A stretch of 5,025 nucleotides of DNA from Thiohalobacter sp. (GTDB lineage Bacteria; Pseudomonadota; Gammaproteobacteria; Thiohalobacterales; Thiohalobacteraceae): contig JALVEM010000058.1 of assembly GCA_027030825.1 (NCBI GenBank), positions 1-5,025 of the forward strand. Direction: 5' to 3'. Below are positions 1 to 5,025 of the stretch, one piece after another; position 1 is the first letter of the stretch, and each line of letters opens with the position of its first letter. Both the position numbers and the translations under genes were made by a program. The notes beneath the pieces were generated by a model. The model worked only from the letters and a program-made list of their open reading frames with translations, ran no database searches and was not told the DNA's origin.

Positions 1-93
1 CTTGCGGGCACGGGACATGCCTTCGATGCCCATTTCCTCGGCAAGCCTGATGATCTCGGAGGCAGGTTTCTTCTTGAGTTCGGTCAGGTTCAT
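1..93 (-). CDS. rho: Transcription termination factor Rho, N-terminal fragment (window edge)
   Basis: The first 31 codons are visible; the gene continues beyond base 1. Rho is the hexameric RNA-dependent ATPase/helicase that binds C-rich nascent RNA and terminates transcription in the cytoplasm. The visible part starts MNLTELKKKPASEII and continues into LAEEMGIEGMSRARK. This matches the start of the Rho N-terminal helix bundle; the first seven residues are as I recall them from E. coli Rho. The ATG at 93-91 is chosen because it gives exactly that family start. There is no strong Shine-Dalgarno in front of it. The RNA-binding cold-shock-like domain and the ATPase domain are outside the window. 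It lies downstream of trxA on the same strand, the order known in E. coli. Identification is firm despite the short fragment, because sequence and gene order agree. Confidence 0.93.
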   Translation of the reverse strand, partial: MNLTELKKKPASEIIRLAEEMGIEGMSRARK

Positions 94-100
94 GTCTGCA

Positions 101-156
101 CTGGTATGCTGGATTTTCAGGGATTCGGGAATGGTGGATGGATCGATTCGGAAAAC
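101..156 (-). promoter_or_regulatory. Putative rut-like (Rho-binding) C-rich stretch in the rho leader
   Basis: Read on the minus strand (the rho mRNA sense), this 56-base stretch has 20 C and only 7 G. Its core, 140 to 111, has 13 C and 2 G. The neighbouring sequence is rich in both bases. TC dinucleotides recur at spacings of 4, 8, 7 and 10 bases between about 143 and 112. Rho-utilisation sites are known to be unstructured, C>G regions with spaced YC dimers, and E. coli rho is known to be autoregulated by Rho-dependent attenuation in its leader. The stretch ends 8 bases before the rho start codon. The base counts are observed; the function is inferred. Confidence 0.45.
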
Positions 157-202
157 GGGAACGCCGGCCGTGGAACGCGGCGGGCGGGAACGCCGATCAT
201 GG

Positions 203-217
203 TCCGGGAGGCCCGGA
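203..217. repeat. Short GC-rich inverted repeat in the rho leader
   Basis: TCCGGG (203-208) and CCCGGA (212-217) are perfect reverse complements around a 3-base loop. The stem is all GC except for one terminal pair. No T-run follows on either strand, so it is not a classical terminator. It may fold in the rho leader RNA. A stem this short can occur by chance in GC-rich DNA. Confidence 0.3.
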
Positions 218-227
218 GGACGCGACT

Positions 228-296
228 GCATGCCGTCGGGCCATGCCTGCAGGGAGTCGTTCTTGTGGCAGGCCAGAGAAGGCTAGCATGCCGTCG
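228..296. repeat. 11-bp direct repeat in the trxA–rho intergenic region
   Basis: GCATGCCGTCG occurs exactly at 228-238 and again at 286-296, a period of 58 bases. Both copies are non-coding and lie in the leader between trxA and rho. Each copy begins with the palindrome GCATGC. The two copies could be protein-binding sites or the trace of a small duplication, although the sequence between them gives no evidence of a longer repeat. Confidence 0.5.
239..274 (-). repeat. Imperfect hairpin in the rho leader
   Basis: GGCCATGCC (239-247) can pair with GGCAGGCC (267-274), giving 8 base pairs with one bulged base and a loop of 19 bases. The palindrome CCTGCAGG (246-253) overlaps the left arm, so an alternative fold is possible. 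It lies between the two copies of the 11-bp direct repeat. A role in leader RNA folding is possible but not shown. Confidence 0.3.
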
Positions 297-310
297 CGCC
301 CGGGTCAAAG

Positions 311-329
311 GCCATCGCGTTGCGATGGC
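311..329 (-). terminator. Hairpin after trxA: possible weak terminator or attenuator
   Basis: GCCATCGC (311-318) and GCGATGGC (322-329) form a perfect 8-bp inverted repeat with a 3-base loop. In the trxA direction the stem starts 21 bases past the stop codon and is followed by CTTTGACC. That is only a short T-run, so it does not meet the standard for a strong intrinsic terminator. It may act as partial terminator, as a block to 3' exonuclease that stabilises trxA mRNA, or as a pause site in trxA–rho read-through. The stem is clear; the role is inferred. Confidence 0.45.
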
Positions 330-350
330 GGCTGTCCGTCGGCTCCGGTT

Positions 351-674
351 TCAAAGGTTGCTGTCGAGAAAGGCGGTCAGCTGGGACTTGGAGAGGGCGC
401 CCACCTTGGTGGCCTCCACGTTGCCGTTCTTGAACAGCATGAGCGTGGGGATGCCCCGGATGCCGTACTTGCGCGGCGTGTCCTGATTCTCGTCGATGTT
501 GAGCTTGGCCACCTTGAGGCGACCGTCGTATTCGCTCGCGATCTCGTCGAGGATGGGGGCGATCATCTTGCACGGCCCGCACCAGTCGGCCCAGTAGTCG
601 ACGAGTACCGGCACGGAAGACTCGAGAACTTCGCTCTGGAAGGTCTCGTCGGTCACATGGACGATGTTGCTCAC
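351..674 (-). CDS. trxA: Thioredoxin (TrxA)
   Basis: This is a 107-residue cytoplasmic dithiol-disulfide oxidoreductase that reduces protein disulfides and is itself recharged by thioredoxin reductase with NADPH. The active site WCGPC is at residues 31-35 (Cys32 and Cys35) in the classical context WADWCGPCK. The buried Asp26 (LVDYW) and the cis-proline Pro76 (GIPT) are both present, so all catalytic features are intact. The length is standard for bacterial Trx1. The reading frame is open upstream to 827. The GTG at 674-672 is chosen because it gives the family N-terminus SNIVHVTD and has an AGGAGG ten bases upstream; the upstream extension is Arg/Pro/Cys-rich and unlike any thioredoxin. It is divergent from rhlB and upstream of rho, as in E. 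coli. A candidate promoter lies at 826-854. Confidence 0.97.
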   Translation of the reverse strand: MSNIVHVTDETFQSEVLESSVPVLVDYWADWCGPCKMIAPILDEIASEYDGRLKVAKLNIDENQDTPRKYGIRGIPTLMLFKNGNVEATKVGALSKSQLTAFLDSNL

Positions 675-684
675 TTTGCAGGAA

Positions 685-690
685 CCTCCT
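685..690 (-). promoter_or_regulatory. Shine-Dalgarno that fixes the trxA GTG start
   Basis: On the minus strand this reads AGGAGG, a full match to the anti-Shine-Dalgarno core, ten bases before the GTG at 674-672. The spacing is slightly long but workable. It decides between the GTG and starts further upstream in the same open frame. Confidence 0.75.
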
Positions 691-781
691 GGCTGTTGGT
701 GTTGTCTCCAATCGGTCGCCCGGGCCGTTCTGCCGCACCGGCGGCTGTTCCGACAGGGGAGGGGCGGGACGCCGGCGGAAC

Positions 782-799
782 GCCGGAACTCCATCCGGC
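782..799. repeat. Short inverted repeat in the trxA leader
   Basis: GCCGGA (782-787) and TCCGGC (794-799) are perfect reverse complements with a 6-base loop. ACGCCGG also occurs twice, at 769-775 and 780-786, with an 11-base period. Both lie within the predicted trxA 5' untranslated leader. The GC-rich setting makes chance occurrence plausible. Confidence 0.25.
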
Positions 800-825
800 A
801 GGGCCGGCAGGCGAAATGTGCGCCC

Positions 826-854
826 ATTCAAGCGGATCGGACAGGAGTTTTCAA
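826..854 (-). promoter_or_regulatory. Candidate sigma70-type promoter for trxA
   Basis: On the minus strand, TTGAAA (854-849) matches five of six bases of the -35 consensus. After exactly 17 bases it is followed by TTGAAT (831-826), which matches four of six of the -10 consensus. Initiation near 819 would give trxA a leader of about 145 bases. No better pair was seen by eye between here and the trxA start. It lies in the 219-bp divergent region shared with rhlB, so both genes could be controlled from here. The box match is observed; promoter activity is inferred. Confidence 0.4.
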
Positions 855-884
855 GTCCAACCCGAGCACGAAATGGGGTATGCT

Positions 885-894
885 TGATCGATCA
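885..894. repeat. Palindrome with two GATC sites abutting the rhlB start
   Basis: TGATCGATCA is a perfect 10-bp palindrome whose last base is the A of the rhlB ATG. It contains two adjacent GATC tetranucleotides (886-889 and 890-893), the target of Dam-type methylases. It could be a regulator site or a methylation-sensitive element. It could equally be chance, and whether the organism has a Dam methylase is unknown. Confidence 0.4.
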
Positions 895-2219
895 TGACAG
901 CAGAACTCAAGACCGATTGCGAATTCCGCAGCCTGGATCTTCACCCTTCGATATTGCAAGGCCTTGAAGATGCAGGGTTTACGCATTGCACTCCGATTCA
1001 GGCCGCCACCCTGCCGGTCGCGCTCGCCGGCCAGGACGTGGCCGGTCAGGCGCAGACCGGCACGGGCAAGACCGCTGCCTTCCTCATCGCCACGTTCCAG
1101 CATCTCCTGACTCGCCCGCCCGTCGAGGGCGTGCGAGGCAACCCGGTGCGCGCCCTGATCGTGGCGCCCACGCGCGAGCTGGCGGTCCAGATTCACGACG
1201 ACGCGCGCCTGCTCGGTGCGCATACAGGATTGCGTTTCGGCGTGGTCTATGGCGGCACCGGCTACGACAGCCAGCGTCGCCGACTCGAAGAGGGCGTGGA
1301 TGTGCTCATCGGCACGCCCGGCCGTCTGATCGACTACTACAAGCAGCGTCTCTATACGCTCAAGGCGGTGCAGGTGGTGGTGATCGACGAGGCGGACCGC
1401 ATGTTCGATCTCGGCTTCATCCGGGATGTCCGCTACCTGCTGCGGCGCTGCCCGCCTCCGGAGAAACGCCTCGGGCTGCTGTTCTCCGCCACCCTGTCCT
1501 ATCGGGTAATGGAGCTCGCCTACGAACACATGAACGACCCGAAGCTGATCCGGGTCGAGCCCGAGCGCGTCACCGCGGACAAGGTGACGGAGCGTCTCTA
1601 TCACACGGCCAACGAGGAAAAGCTGCCGCTGCTGGTGGGGCTGCTGCGCAGCCTGGCGCCACCCCGTTCGCTCGTCTTCGTGAACACCAAGCAGGCAGCG
1701 GAACGAGTCTGGGCCTCGCTGGAAGGGAACGGAATTAAAGCTGCGATTCTTTCGGGCGATGTACCACAGAAGAAGCGTCTGCGATTGCTCGAGCGCTTCC
1801 AGCAGGGTGAGCTGCCGGTGCTGGTGGCCACGGACGTGGCGGCAAGGGGGCTGCACATCCCCGACATCACGCACGTGTTCAATTTCGATCTGCCGCAGGA
1901 TCCGGAAGACTATGTGCACCGCATCGGCCGGACTGCCCGGGCCGGATCGACCGGCGAGGCCATCAGTTTCGCCTGCGAGAACTACGTCTACTCGCTGCCC
2001 GAGATCGAGGAGTACATCGGGCACAAGATCCCGGTCGAGCCGGTGGAGGAAAGCCTGCTCGCCGAGCTCGCGCCGCCGGTGAGGCGTGAACGGGCGAGAA
2101 GGCATCATGGCCACGGGCATCATCGTCCCCGTGGCCGGGGCCGCACAGGGGCGGAAGGGAAGAAACAGCGCCATGCCGGAAAGCGGCGCGGCCGACGGCA
2201 CAAGGCGCCAGAGAGCTGA
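894..2219 (+). CDS. rhlB: ATP-dependent RNA helicase RhlB (DEAD-box)
   Basis: This 441-residue DEAD-box protein unwinds structured RNA using ATP; in Gammaproteobacteria RhlB joins RNase E and PNPase in the RNA degradosome. Motifs in order: Q motif with Phe11 and TPIQ 33-36; Walker A AQTGTGKT 53-60; PTRELA 92-97; TPGR 141-144; DEAD 165-168; SAT 198-200; VFVNT 261-265; ATDVAARG 312-319; HRIGRTAR 342-349. RhlB-specific stretches are present, such as LSYRVMELA near 201 and YIGHKIPV near 374, which separates it from RhlE, SrmB and DeaD. Motif VI has Ala where the family commonly has Gly (RTGR). The tail from about 397 is very basic and includes a His cluster at 404-410. It is slightly longer than E. 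coli RhlB (421 residues). The start at 894 gives the family N-terminus, though the Shine-Dalgarno is poor (GGGG at 875-878). It is divergent from trxA, and gspC begins ten bases after its stop. Confidence 0.97.
   Translation: MTAELKTDCEFRSLDLHPSILQGLEDAGFTHCTPIQAATLPVALAGQDVAGQAQTGTGKTAAFLIATFQHLLTRPPVEGVRGNPVRALIVAPTRELAVQIHDDARLLGAHTGLRFGVVYGGTGYDSQRRRLEEGVDVLIGTPGRLIDYYKQRLYTLKAVQVVVIDEADRMFDLGFIRDVRYLLRRCPPPEKRLGLLFSATLSYRVMELAYEHMNDPKLIRVEPERVTADKVTERLYHTANEEKLPLLVGLLRSLAPPRSLVFVNTKQAAERVWASLEGNGIKAAILSGDVPQKKRLRLLERFQQGELPVLVATDVAARGLHIPDITHVFNFDLPQDPEDYVHRIGRTARAGSTGEAISFACENYVYSLPEIEEYIGHKIPVEPVEESLLAELAPPVRRERARRHHGHGHHRPRGRGRTGAEGKKQRHAGKRRGRRHKAPES
2109..2136 (+). repeat. Perfect 9-bp hairpin within the rhlB tail
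   Basis: GGCCACGGG (2109-2117) and CCCGTGGCC (2128-2136) are perfect reverse complements around a 10-base loop. They lie in codons for the His/Gly/Arg-rich tail of RhlB, about 95 bases before the gspC start. There is no T-run, so it is not an intrinsic terminator. In the mRNA it could slow ribosomes or nucleases at the rhlB–gspC boundary. Part of the symmetry may follow simply from His, Gly, Pro and Arg codon use. Confidence 0.45.
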
Positions 2220-2229
2220 CGACAGCAGG

Positions 2230-3123
2230 ATGCAGACTCGACACATCAAGGCGTGGCTGACCGGCGCACGCGGGCAGAGGCTGGCGCTGGGCGCCACTCT
2301 GGTACTGCTGGGCGCGCTGGCCTGGCAGCTCTCGCAGCTCACCTGGCTGCTGATTCCCGAGCCGACCGCGGACGATGTGCGCAGCACGACACAGCCTGTC
2401 GCCACGCCTGTTTCACGGGCGCCCGACCGTGACTATTCGCGCATCGCCCAGTGGCATCTCATGGGCAAGGCCGATGCCGTGCCCGAGGCCCGGCCCGAGC
2501 CGAGCGTGCCCGTCGATGCGCCCGAGACCCGTCTGAATCTGGTGCTGCGCGGCGTGCTGGCGAGCGGGAGCAAGGCGCTCGCGCGCGCCATCATCGCCGA
2601 GGACCGGGGCGAGGAGAAGATGTACAAGGTGGGTGATCGTCTGCCGGGCAATGCGGAACTGGTGGAAATCCTGTCCGACCGGGTGATCCTGCGGCGGGGC
2701 GGTCGGCACGAAACGCTCCGGCTGCCCAGGGAGAATCTCGAGGACACGGCTCCGGCGGGCGGGTCCGGATATCGTCGCCGGACTGCCTCGGCGGCCGGCA
2801 ACGCCGATGCCGGCGCCATCCTGAGCCGTTACCGGCAGCAGCTCCGGTCCAATCCCCGCTCCCTGATCGAGCTGGTGCGGCCGATTCCGGAGACCCGCAA
2901 CAACCGATTCAACGGATTCCGGCTGTTTCCCGGCAGCAAGCCGGAACTGTTCCGCAAGCTCGGGCTGCGACCGGGGGACCTCGTCACCGAGGTCAACGGC
3001 ATTCCGCTGGACAGCCCGAGCCGGGGCGTGCAGGTGCTGCAGGACCTGAAGGACGCCGACGAGATCCGTCTGCACATTCGTCGCGGGCGCAGGGAACTCG
3101 ATCTCTCGTTCCGCTTATCATAG
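2230..3123 (+). CDS. gspC: Type II secretion system inner-membrane protein GspC
   Basis: This 297-residue protein links the inner-membrane platform of the type II secretion system to the outer-membrane secretin. It has a short basic cytoplasmic N-terminus (residues 1-17) and one hydrophobic segment at about 18-42, rich in Leu and Ala. A Pro-rich linker follows to about 65, then the periplasmic HR domain at about 68-167, with SRIAQWHLMGK near its start and MYKVGDRLPG near 131. A second linker leads to a C-terminal PDZ domain at about 225-297, with LGLRPGDLVTEVNGIPLD near 244-261. This is the full TM–HR–PDZ layout, as opposed to the coiled-coil variant. The start at 2230 gives the usual short cytoplasmic tail. 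An in-frame ATG at 2173 would overlap rhlB and add 19 residues; it has a purine-rich GGAAGGGA upstream and cannot be excluded. gspD follows after 30 bases. Confidence 0.93.
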   Translation: MQTRHIKAWLTGARGQRLALGATLVLLGALAWQLSQLTWLLIPEPTADDVRSTTQPVATPVSRAPDRDYSRIAQWHLMGKADAVPEARPEPSVPVDAPETRLNLVLRGVLASGSKALARAIIAEDRGEEKMYKVGDRLPGNAELVEILSDRVILRRGGRHETLRLPRENLEDTAPAGGSGYRRRTASAAGNADAGAILSRYRQQLRSNPRSLIELVRPIPETRNNRFNGFRLFPGSKPELFRKLGLRPGDLVTEVNGIPLDSPSRGVQVLQDLKDADEIRLHIRRGRRELDLSFRLS

Positions 3124-3142
3124 GGGCTGTGACCGAAGAACA

Positions 3143-3150
3143 AGGCAGGA
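3143..3150 (+). promoter_or_regulatory. Probable gspD ribosome-binding site
   Basis: AGGCAGGA lies three bases before the ATG at 3154 and is the only purine-rich Shine-Dalgarno-like element in the 30-base gspC–gspD gap. The spacing is short for 3154 and long for 3175 or 3181. It therefore favours 3154 only moderately. Confidence 0.4.
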
Positions 3151-3153
3151 ATC

Positions 3154-5025
3154 ATGACTGGCTCGACTGACAGAATGAGAATGAAATGGTGGCCGCTGTG
3201 GCTGGCCCTGCTGTTCGCATCCGTCCAGGCACTGGCCGAGGAGATCACGCTGAATCTCAAGGATGCCGACATCTCGGCGCTGATCGGCACGGTCGCCGAC
3301 GTGACCGGGAAGAATTTCATCGTGGATCCGCGCGTGAAGGGCAAGGTCACGGTCATCTCGGCGCGGCCGATGAACACCGAGGAGGTGTATCAGGTCTTTC
3401 TTTCCATCCTGCGCGTGCACGGTTTCGCCGCCGTGCCCAGCGGGCGGGTGATCAAGATCGTGCCGGACGTCAACGCCAAGCAGGACAGCATTCCGACGGA
3501 GCCGGGAAAGGTGCCGGCAGAGGGTGACCAGATGGTCACGCGGGTGGTGCCGATCGAACACGTGCCGGCGGCGCAGCTGGTGCCCATCCTGCGGCCGCTG
3601 GTGCCCCAGCAGGGCCACCTGGCGGCCTATCCGGCGACCAACGTGCTGATCATCTCCGACCGTGCCGCCAATGTCGAACGGCTGGTGGAGATCATCCGCC
3701 GGATCGACCAGGAAAGCAGCAGCGAGATCGAGGTGATTCCGCTGCAGCATGCCTCGGCGGCCGAGGTGGTTCGCATCCTCAACAGCCTGCGGCGGACGCA
3801 GCCGGGGCAGCAGGCCCAGGCGGGCGGACCGGTGGTGATCGCGGACGAGCGCACCAACAGCGTGCTGCTCGGTGGCGACCGCTCCCGGAGGCTGCGGCTT
3901 CGGGCGCTCATCTCTCACCTCGACACCCCGCTGCAGCAGGGCGGCAACACCCATGTCGTCTACCTGAAATACGCCAAGGCCGAGGATCTGGTGAAGGTGC
4001 TCACGGGCGTGAGTTCGTCGATCGAGGCGGAACAGAAGAAGAAGGCCGGTCCGCAGGTCGGCAAGGTCAGCATCCAGGCCGACGCCGCGGCCAATGCACT
4101 GGTGATCAATGCCCCGCCGGACGTCTTCCGCTCGCTGCAGAACGTCATCCGCCAGCTCGACATTCGCCGTGCCCAGGTGCTGATCGAGGCGGTCATCGCC
4201 GAGATCAGCTTCGACCGGGCGATGGAGCTGGGCGTCCAGTGGCGCGCCACCACGGACGTGAACAAGACCGGTGTCATCGGCGGCACCAACTTCGACAACA
4301 CCACGCCGATCAACACGGCGGCGGCCAATCCGCTGGCGGTCGGCAACGGATTCAGCATCGGCTACTTCGAGGGCACGTCCACCATCCTCGGTACCGAGAT
4401 CCTCAATCTGGGCGCACTGGTCAAGCTGCTGGCCAACGACAGCAACACCAACATTCTCTCGACCCCCAGCCTGGTGACCCTCGACAACGAGGAGGCAGAG
4501 ATCGTGGTGGCCAAGAACGTGCCCTTCATCACCGGGCAGTTCACCAACACCGGGGCGAACCAGGGCGCCACCAATCCCTTCCAGACCATCCAGCGCCAGG
4601 ACGTGGGCCTGAAGCTGAAGGTGACGCCGCAGATCAACGAGGGCGATTCGATCAAGCTCGACATCGATCAGGAGAATTCGAGCATCAGCGAGACCGGCGT
4701 GGCCGGGGCCTCCGACATCGTCACCAACAAGCGTTCCATCAGCACCAGCGTGATGGTGCGCGACGGCCAGGTGGTGGTGCTCGGCGGACTCATCAGCGAC
4801 CAGCTCACCGAATCGGTGCAGAAGGTGCCCCTGCTGGGCGATCTGCCGGTGCTCGGAAACCTCTTCAAGTCCCGCCGCACCACCAAGACCAAGCGCAATC
4901 TGATGGTCTTTCTGCGGCCGGTGATCCTGCGCGATGCCGCCACCGAGACGCGCATATCGGGTGACAAGTACAACTTCATCCGTGGCCTGCAGCTCGAGGA
5001 ACGCCGTCGCGGCATCGAGCTGATG
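3154..5025 (+). CDS. gspD: Type II secretion system secretin GspD (3' end outside window)
   Basis: There are 624 codons without a stop, running off the window. GspD forms the multimeric outer-membrane channel through which folded periplasmic proteins leave the cell. A signal peptide (RMRMKWW, then a Leu/Ala-rich core, ending QALA) is probably cleaved after residue 28 or 29. N0 follows at about 30-100 (ITLNLKDADISALI, KNFIVDPRVKGKVTV), then N1 at about 127-190, N2 at about 192-265 and N3 at about 267-365. The secretin core runs from about 370 to 600, with VLIEAVIAEISFDRAMELGVQW, NILSTPSL near 433, the gate motif VPFITG near 457 and the signature VPLLGDLPVLGNLF at 558-571. The C-terminal S domain has begun (RGLQLEERRRGIELM) and is cut. 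The ATG at 3154 has AGGCAGGA just upstream, rather close; ATGs at 3175 and 3181 would also give a working signal peptide. It lies 30 bases after gspC, as in other gsp operons. Confidence 0.96.
   Translation, partial: MTGSTDRMRMKWWPLWLALLFASVQALAEEITLNLKDADISALIGTVADVTGKNFIVDPRVKGKVTVISARPMNTEEVYQVFLSILRVHGFAAVPSGRVIKIVPDVNAKQDSIPTEPGKVPAEGDQMVTRVVPIEHVPAAQLVPILRPLVPQQGHLAAYPATNVLIISDRAANVERLVEIIRRIDQESSSEIEVIPLQHASAAEVVRILNSLRRTQPGQQAQAGGPVVIADERTNSVLLGGDRSRRLRLRALISHLDTPLQQGGNTHVVYLKYAKAEDLVKVLTGVSSSIEAEQKKKAGPQVGKVSIQADAAANALVINAPPDVFRSLQNVIRQLDIRRAQVLIEAVIAEISFDRAMELGVQWRATTDVNKTGVIGGTNFDNTTPINTAAANPLAVGNGFSIGYFEGTSTILGTEILNLGALVKLLANDSNTNILSTPSLVTLDNEEAEIVVAKNVPFITGQFTNTGANQGATNPFQTIQRQDVGLKLKVTPQINEGDSIKLDIDQENSSISETGVAGASDIVTNKRSISTSVMVRDGQVVVLGGLISDQLTESVQKVPLLGDLPVLGNLFKSRRTTKTKRNLMVFLRPVILRDAATETRISGDKYNFIRGLQLEERRRGIELM

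Noticed and set aside
117..308. 63-codon minus-strand frame in the rho leader as a possible leader peptide
   Set aside because: It needs a TTG start, has no Shine-Dalgarno that I can see, and is Arg/Pro-rich. A leader peptide upstream of rho is known in E. coli, but nothing here resembles it.
675..827. 51-residue N-terminal extension of thioredoxin from the open frame up to 827
   Set aside because: The extension is Arg/Pro/Cys-rich and not signal-peptide-like. The GTG at 674 has an AGGAGG and gives the exact family N-terminus.
879..884. TATGCT as a -10 box for a nearly leaderless rhlB transcript
   Set aside because: It matches four of six bases but has no -35 at 16-18 bases and no extended -10 TG, so it is too weak to annotate.
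138..887. 249-codon plus-strand open frame across trxA and both flanking spacers
   Set aside because: It is antisense to the intact thioredoxin gene and continues through non-coding regulatory DNA; the protein has no family resemblance.
828..2405. 525-codon open frame on the minus strand opposite rhlB
   Set aside because: It lies wholly antisense to a complete, motif-perfect DEAD-box gene and the gspC start. Its composition (Arg, His, Gln, Ala, Leu) is typical of an antisense shadow in GC-rich DNA, and no domain is recognisable.
3118..3954. 278-codon open frame on the minus strand opposite gspD
   Set aside because: It is antisense to a clear secretin, with Arg/His/Asp-rich low-information sequence and no recognisable fold.
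4239..4964. 241-codon plus-strand frame within gspD
   Set aside because: It is a +1-shifted shadow of gspD with Arg/Gln/His-rich repeats; the gspD frame encodes the secretin core across the same bases.

Overview
The window is a GC-rich stretch of an ordinary Gammaproteobacterial chromosome. The evidence is the arrangement rho–trxA on the minus strand with rhlB divergent on the plus strand. This is the order known from Escherichia coli and its relatives, and each protein reads as a close family member. The base composition and a type II secretion cluster next to rhlB suggest a free-living, high-GC lineage such as Chromatiales/Ectothiorhodospiraceae, but that placement is inference.

Layout. 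Bases 1-93 (minus) hold the first 31 codons of the transcription terminator Rho, cut by the window edge. Bases 94-350 are the rho leader. It contains a C-rich, G-poor stretch resembling a Rho-binding site, an 11-bp direct repeat, and hairpins including a perfect 8-bp stem just after trxA. Bases 351-674 (minus) are a complete thioredoxin gene, trxA, with a GTG start and a Shine-Dalgarno. Bases 675-893 are the divergent control region. It has a plausible sigma70-type promoter for trxA and a GATCGATC palindrome touching the rhlB start codon. Bases 894-2219 (plus) are the DEAD-box RNA helicase rhlB, with a His- and Arg-rich basic tail. Ten bases later comes gspC (2230-3123, type II secretion inner-membrane linker). 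After a further 30 bases comes gspD (3154 to the window end, outer-membrane secretin), nearly complete but open at its 3' end.

How they work together. Rho, TrxA and RhlB are housekeeping proteins: transcription termination, disulfide reduction and RNA unwinding, the last often in the RNase E degradosome. GspC and GspD form the first connection of a type II secretion system. GspC spans the inner membrane and its periplasmic HR domain docks on the N0 domain of the GspD outer-membrane channel. The remaining gsp genes probably continue downstream, outside the window. The tight rhlB–gspC spacing suggests shared transcription.

I see no mobile element, CRISPR array, tRNA, rRNA or previously undescribed system. 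The items most worth checking are regulatory: the putative rut site in the rho leader, the hairpin between trxA and rho, the hairpin in the rhlB tail before gspC, and the physical linkage of a degradosome helicase with a secretion operon.
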